Below the pieces are notes generated by a model, which was not told the origin of the DNA, searched no databases, and saw only the letters and a program-made list of their open reading frames with translations. From Candidatus Steffania adelgidicola (GTDB lineage: Bacteria > Pseudomonadota > Gammaproteobacteria > Enterobacterales > Enterobacteriaceae), in assembly GCF_020541225.1 (NCBI RefSeq), contig NZ_CP045889.1:1208346-1272345 (forward strand): a DNA stretch of 64,000 bases, read 5' to 3'. Every line of letters begins with the position of its first letter. Position 1 is the first letter of the stretch. The position numbers and the translations under genes were made by a program. Shown here in pieces: positions 59,361-64,000 of this stretch.

Positions 59361-60347
59361 TTATATAACGCCAGCACGTAACATATCATGCATATGTATT
59401 ACACCTATTAAGAAGTCGCTTTGTGCTACCATCAGTGAAGTAATATTATACGCTTGCATGAGATTAAGTGCTTCCACTGCCAACGTATCGGGTAAAATCC
59501 GTACCCCACCCGGGGTCATAACATCACTAATAATCGTCCGATTAAGATCGATACCCATATCAAAAATTCGCCGTAAATCACCATCGGTAAAAATCCCCTT
59601 AATAATATTTTTTGCATCACAGATCACCGTCATGCCAAGATTTTTTTGGGTGATCTCTAGGAGCGCTTCTCGGAGAGAAGCTGTAGGGGCGATTAAGGGG
59701 ACATCATGGCCGGTATGCATAATATCGCTCACGCGTAGCAGTAGTTTACGTCCTAATACACCTCCGGGATGGGATAAAGCAAAATCTTCAGCGCTAAATC
59801 CTCTTGCTCGAAGCAACGCTACCGCTAAGGCATCACCCATCACCAATGCAGCTGTCGTGCTAGTAGTCGGCGCCAAACCAAACGGGCAGGCTTCTTCTGG
59901 CACGTTTACACAAAGATGGATTTCCGCCGTTTTACCCATGGTGCTATTTAATTGTCCAGTCATACAAATAAGCGGGATGCGCAAACGTTTTAGTACTGGA
60001 ATCAATGTTAATACCTCGTGAGATTCCCCAGAATTAGAAAGTGCGATAACAATATCCTGGGGAGATACCATCCCCAAATCACCATGGCTAGCCTCCCCAG
60101 GATGCACAAAAAATGCCGGGGTGCCAGTACTGGCGAAGGTAGCTGCTACTTTACGACCTATATGGCCAGATTTACCCATGCCCATTAAAACTACTTTACC
60201 AGCACAGCGAAATAGCGCTTCGCAAGCGTAGCGAAAATCGTCATTGATGTATTGACCCAGCTGTGCTAGACCCGCCCGCTCAATAGCAAGAACTTGCTTA
60301 CCGGCAGCGATAAAATCAAAAGCCGGCGTGAATGTATTCTGCGACAT
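59361..60347 (-). CDS. kdsD: Arabinose-5-phosphate isomerase KdsD
   Basis: 328 residues, E. coli length. Converts ribulose-5-phosphate to arabinose-5-phosphate, the precursor of Kdo. It has an N-terminal SIS domain (MGMGKSGHIGRKVAATFAST) followed by two CBS domains (from about 210). It leads the kdsD-kdsC-lptC-lptA-lptB cluster. Together these genes argue for an outer membrane with Kdo-bearing LPS. Confidence 0.97.
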   Translation of the reverse strand: MSQNTFTPAFDFIAAGKQVLAIERAGLAQLGQYINDDFRYACEALFRCAGKVVLMGMGKSGHIGRKVAATFASTGTPAFFVHPGEASHGDLGMVSPQDIVIALSNSGESHEVLTLIPVLKRLRIPLICMTGQLNSTMGKTAEIHLCVNVPEEACPFGLAPTTSTTAALVMGDALAVALLRARGFSAEDFALSHPGGVLGRKLLLRVSDIMHTGHDVPLIAPTASLREALLEITQKNLGMTVICDAKNIIKGIFTDGDLRRIFDMGIDLNRTIISDVMTPGGVRILPDTLAVEALNLMQAYNITSLMVAQSDFLIGVIHMHDMLRAGVI

Positions 60348-61619
60348 AAAACATATCCTGATTGAGTCATAACGTAGATTTTTAATGAGGCATCGCTAAT
60401 AATGATGTAATTGCATTGATTATTTAAAAAACTTGCATTAAAATTTGCACCAACTTCATGCTAAACCGCAATAATCCTTTATTCCTAAAAACTGATGCAG
60501 GCAATGCCTATTTGTAGGACTACAAATATCGCTATAATGTGCGTATATACATCTTCATGCAAATAGCGATAATAGATTTTCAGAACATCTTATAAAGATA
60601 TATACCATTGCACGCATATTCCTTCATGTATAGATACAGTAACAAGTTTGCGATAACCATATTATATCACGATCTTAATACAATTAGGAAAATGCATATT
60701 TTCCTTTTTCAGTGTATTATTTCAAGTCAAAGAGAAAACCCATGTAAATATTTTTCTATTATCTGTCAGGATTCAATAGATGACTATATAGTCGTGTGCA
60801 ATTAAAATCATGAAGGCAATATTATCTTATATGGATAAACTATCTATATTTTTTTATAGATCGATAAAATGCCATTGAATCGAAAATATATACTCCTATA
60901 CAAAAGTATTATCAGGGCTATTCTATAGAATTAGAATATATAAATAAATGACGCAATATAAATTGCATTATATAGATTATAAAAAGCAAATATCTGTCAT
61001 AACAGAGAACACTTTGTTTTGATTTTCCTTATTTTTATTCATATCCCTCCATTAAATTTAATTAGCTATAGACCTGTTGAACCTGTATGGCAATACTTCA
61101 TCAGATACATGAGGTTTATAATAGCTAGTGAAATATTCAGCTGTTCTTAAATATCAGAACTCTTCACTAAGACTGTGAATCAGTTAGGAAATAAGTCTTT
61201 CTCTATCCCAACTTTCTCACACATACTACTAAAAGTAATGGATTCATTTTAAGACGGTTAAATTGAAGTTATTAATGGTTGTTTAGTAGATGGATAGCTC
61301 ATGCTAGTCTTAATTAAGACGGGGTCTATTGATATTACCATCAAGTATTATTATTGCTTCCTAACACTTCAAAAACTCTGTGCTAGATGGTGGTTTTTAT
61401 ATATTCACCAAAAATCAAGGAAATAGATATATGGATAGGGAAAATATATATTGCGAAACATGTATGTTATGATTCTTCATAAGAAGAATAAATATTAAAT
61501 TGATTCTATCATAACCTTTGGCAACAAAACAAAATGAGCATTAATAACCCTTGAGTTACTTAATATTCAAATTTATAGTTATAATCCACCGTTAGGAACG
61601 CTGATAACAATACATGCTG
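60348..61619. other. 1.3-kb AT-rich gap between kdsD and folA
   Basis: No intact gene. A TATAAT on the plus strand near 60,533 with TTGTAG 15 bp upstream resembles a promoter with nothing behind it. ATTCTTC/GAAGAAT forms a 7-bp hairpin at 61472-61489. E. coli synteny predicts yrbG next to kdsD and apaH next to folA; I found only weak hints of apaH. Confidence 0.4.
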
Positions 61620-62105
61620 TTATCTATATCGTTCTAGGATTTCAAAGCAGTAGCCATCAATGTTTTTCTCCTTAGAGTCATGACGTTCCCTAAAAGTAGC
61701 ATACCATTCATCTCCCTTATAGTCGGGAAACCAGACATCACCAGTCACTTCTGTATTTATATGAGTTAGGTAAAGCCTTGTGGCTATTGGGAGAAAATCT
61801 TCGTAAACTCTACCCCCACCAATTACCATCACTTCAGGCACATCACCCGCAGCAGTGAGCGCGTGAGCTAAAGTTGCCGACCAAATAATACAATTATTAT
61901 TGACAGGATAGCTACTCAACACAATATTCCGTCTTCCTACTAACGGCTGTCCGATAGATTCAAATGTTCTCCGACCCATGATGACCGGTTTTTTAACTGT
62001 GTGATACTTAAACCAAGTTAGATCAGCAGAAAGATGCCAGGGCATGGCATTTTTCATTCCAATTACACGATCTATCGCTAAGGCAGCAATCAAGCTAATA
62101 ATCAT
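61620..62105 (-). CDS. folA: Dihydrofolate reductase
   Basis: 161 residues (E. coli 159) from the ATG at 62105, which has AAGG 8 nt upstream; an in-frame ATG at 62138 adds eleven non-conserved residues. Reduces dihydrofolate with NADPH. The substrate-binding Asp28 lies in [15 protein letters not shown], and [28 protein letters not shown] and the final [10 protein letters not shown] are intact. Confidence 0.95.
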   Translation of the reverse strand: MIISLIAALAIDRVIGMKNAMPWHLSADLTWFKYHTVKKPVIMGRRTFESIGQPLVGRRNIVLSSYPVNNNCIIWSATLAHALTAAGDVPEVMVIGGGRVYEDFLPIATRLYLTHINTEVTGDVWFPDYKGDEWYATFRERHDSKEKNIDGYCFEILERYR

Positions 62106-64000
62106 AAAAAAAACCTTATCAGCAATAACTTTCTTCATATTCTAAAGAAAGAGAATAGGGCTGTCGATGTAGTTAAGTAAATTAATTTCACCCAGAGTAT
62201 TACAACTGAAAAAATAATCTCTACATCACAAATGGATATCCTTCTTATTACATAGACATATTCACATATATATGTATACAAAATATTATCGGTTCTAAAC
62301 AACTGTCTCGTACAAGTGATAGCCCTTAATGTTATAGTTACTTAGTAATGAGAGAGATGCTACTCTAGTAGCATTACTTAAGAGTCATCAAAAATATTTT
62401 ATCTGTCCTTCCTTAATCAAGGCGCTCAACGCAGCGGTAGATAGACAATTATCGTGAATATAGAAAATGACCGCTCTAAGTATAAATATAATCCCTAGTA
62501 TTTTAGCTGCTAGCTAAAATACAGCTCCAATTTATTAAAAATCACTATATTCAAATATCCTGGTAATGGAGAAACCAAACATGATCTTGCGCTATATCGG
62601 GCATAGCTCTATATACACACTTATAACGCAACTTTCTTTAATATCAGCAAGTTCTTCGGGATCTATAATCAAAGTTCAGGAAATGCTCCTCTGTATCAGC
62701 CAGATCAAGATCACTCTCCAATAAGGGCGATTCTCTAGAAGAGAGGATATTCTGTATCGATCATAATAAATACAGGCATTACAATTATCGTTTGTGATTG
62801 ATCAAAATACAATCATGCTATTGGCATGATCATTACCATGCCTATGTTTCTAAACCATTCCATCATTTTTCCAACGAAATTGTTTAGCAACTCCTCATAA
62901 TTCTGAATCTCTGCCACCCATCTTTCTCATAATTATATAAGATCAATGTATTAGCAGAAAAGAAGTAGAGAATTTATATGGGATCACGTACAACACATCA
63001 AAATCCTAGTATCCAACAGTATAAAAATAGATTTATATCTGCATATGGACGAGCTTCTATAAATAGCACATAGTCAACCCCCCCCATCCTTACACCAGAT
63101 TGCACATTTATCTCTTAATACAATCTTGAGGTCAAAACTGATAACTATTAGCGAGCGATATAATTATATGATATGTGAGATCTCACTATTGTTAATAAAT
63201 CTGAGCCATCCTCATATTTTCTATTAAAAAATACACCCTTAAAACAGTGATGAGATAAAGTATCATCAGATACCACATGAGATATCTTATTGTTTTTTTA
63301 AAAATGTCACTCTTGGTATATTTTATAGACGCTTATTATATTATTCAAGAATAATATATTTCTGGATTATGCTTGCATACTATTTCTACTATGAAAATAG
63401 TAGGTTATGTAGTGATCACTGAAACCATCAAGTTACTTACTATATTTTTACAAAAAACGTCGTATAGGATATGATTTAGAATGCGTAAAAACATCTTCCT
63501 ATAGATCATTTAGGGTACTGGACACACAATTGACACTGTGATGCTCCATTATTCATTTCTACTATTCTTGCACTTAGTCTCTACGTAAATAGTAATTCAT
63601 TCCTAATCAAGAAGTGATAGAGTGTAGAAATTAACTCAGAATAACAGCAGCATTCTTTAGAAGAGACTAACTTTTTTTAAAAATCAATCGCTAGAAGTTT
63701 CTCAGAAACTAATACGATAATTCTTAAAATCTTTATGTTTTTAATGTTTCTACATAGTTAATTAAAGGAATTGATAAACCTTAAACAATAGATGTAGACT
63801 TCTTTTACCTGATAACTTTACCTAGTTATGAACACTAATCAACATGATGTTTTATCATCGCTTGTAAAACGGGAAAGAAAAATGAATCTTATTATCTAAA
63901 CTAAATGAAGTATGAAACGTAAAAAGTTATCTTAGCCAACAACTTTTAATAAATGAGATCGTTTCCAGAGTAACCCCAAATATAGGGGAGCGTCGCTCAG
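62106..64000. other. 1.9-kb AT-rich region to the window end, no gene recognised
   Basis: No open frame of note. kefC would precede folA in E. coli, but only a weak, fragmentary match was seen near 62,370. It contains an ATGCTACT/AGTAGCAT hairpin near 62,360 and a run of eight C at 63078-63085. Confidence 0.45.

Noticed and set aside
60900-61540. Possible apaH fossil converging on folA (HASLN-stop-DGVY against HWASLEGKGTPEGIY)
   Set aside because: A second candidate block lies at the wrong distance from the first, so the two cannot both be right; below my threshold.
62290-62420. Possible kefC 3' end upstream of folA (MLLE...HLS)
   Set aside because: Only two tiny matches with an assumed deletion; indistinguishable from chance.

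Overview
The window reads as part of the shrunken chromosome of an insect-type endosymbiont derived from the Enterobacterales. Every gene I can identify is closest in sequence, length and local order to its Escherichia coli counterpart. Only about 60% of the 64 kb is coding. The rest is AT-rich DNA with no intact genes, and I see no mobile elements, phage, CRISPR or restriction genes. I cannot name the species. The gene set (complete histidine and leucine operons beside core information genes) suits a nutritional symbiont.

Layout. 1-13.8 kb: tRNA-Gly, tRNA-Thr, a tufB fossil, then secE-nusG-rplKAJL-rpoBC in E. coli order. 15.0-22.1 kb: the full histidine operon hisGDCBHAFI behind a relic attenuator, convergent with dnaB. 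23.6-28.4 kb: sspA fossil, rpsI-rplM, zapE, and divergent zapG and degQ. 28.5-30.7 kb: degS and mdh fossils facing each other across a 34-bp palindrome. 31-38.4 kb: ribA, lapB with a lapA fossil, and typA. 38.7-43.6 kb: leuABCD with its promoter, a leuL leader peptide and an attenuator. 44-51.4 kb: fossils of leuO, asd and ppiB around intact yhgN and cysS. 53.5-60.3 kb: the ancestral kdsD-kdsC-lptC-lptA-lptB-rpoN-hpf-ptsN-rapZ-npr cluster, in which rpoN, hpf, rapZ and npr are dead and the rest intact. 61.6-62.1 kb: folA, then about 1.9 kb with nothing recognisable.

The main discovery is that many of the 'empty' intergenic stretches are readable fossils. Reading them codon by codon against the genes expected from E. 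coli synteny gives co-linear matches broken by stops and frameshifts for tufB, sspA, degS, mdh, lapA, leuO, asd, ppiB, npr, rapZ, hpf and rpoN. Most fossils keep close to their ancestral lengths and spacers, so decay here has been mainly by substitution and small indels rather than large deletion. The E. coli sequences and spacer lengths used for comparison are from memory.

Functionally, the retained genes cover transcription (RNA polymerase core, NusG), translation (ribosomal proteins, TypA, CysS), replication (DnaB), secretion (SecE), folate (FolA), riboflavin (RibA), histidine and leucine synthesis, Kdo synthesis and LPS export (KdsC, KdsD, LptA, LptB, LptC, LapB), and periplasmic quality control (DegQ). 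Sigma-54, most of the nitrogen PTS, the RapZ regulator, DegS (sigma-E activation), malate dehydrogenase, aspartate-semialdehyde dehydrogenase and the duplicate EF-Tu are dead at these loci. Leucine control is fully readable (promoter, leader peptide with leucine codons, terminator), whereas the histidine leader has kept its terminator but lost a recognisable leader peptide.
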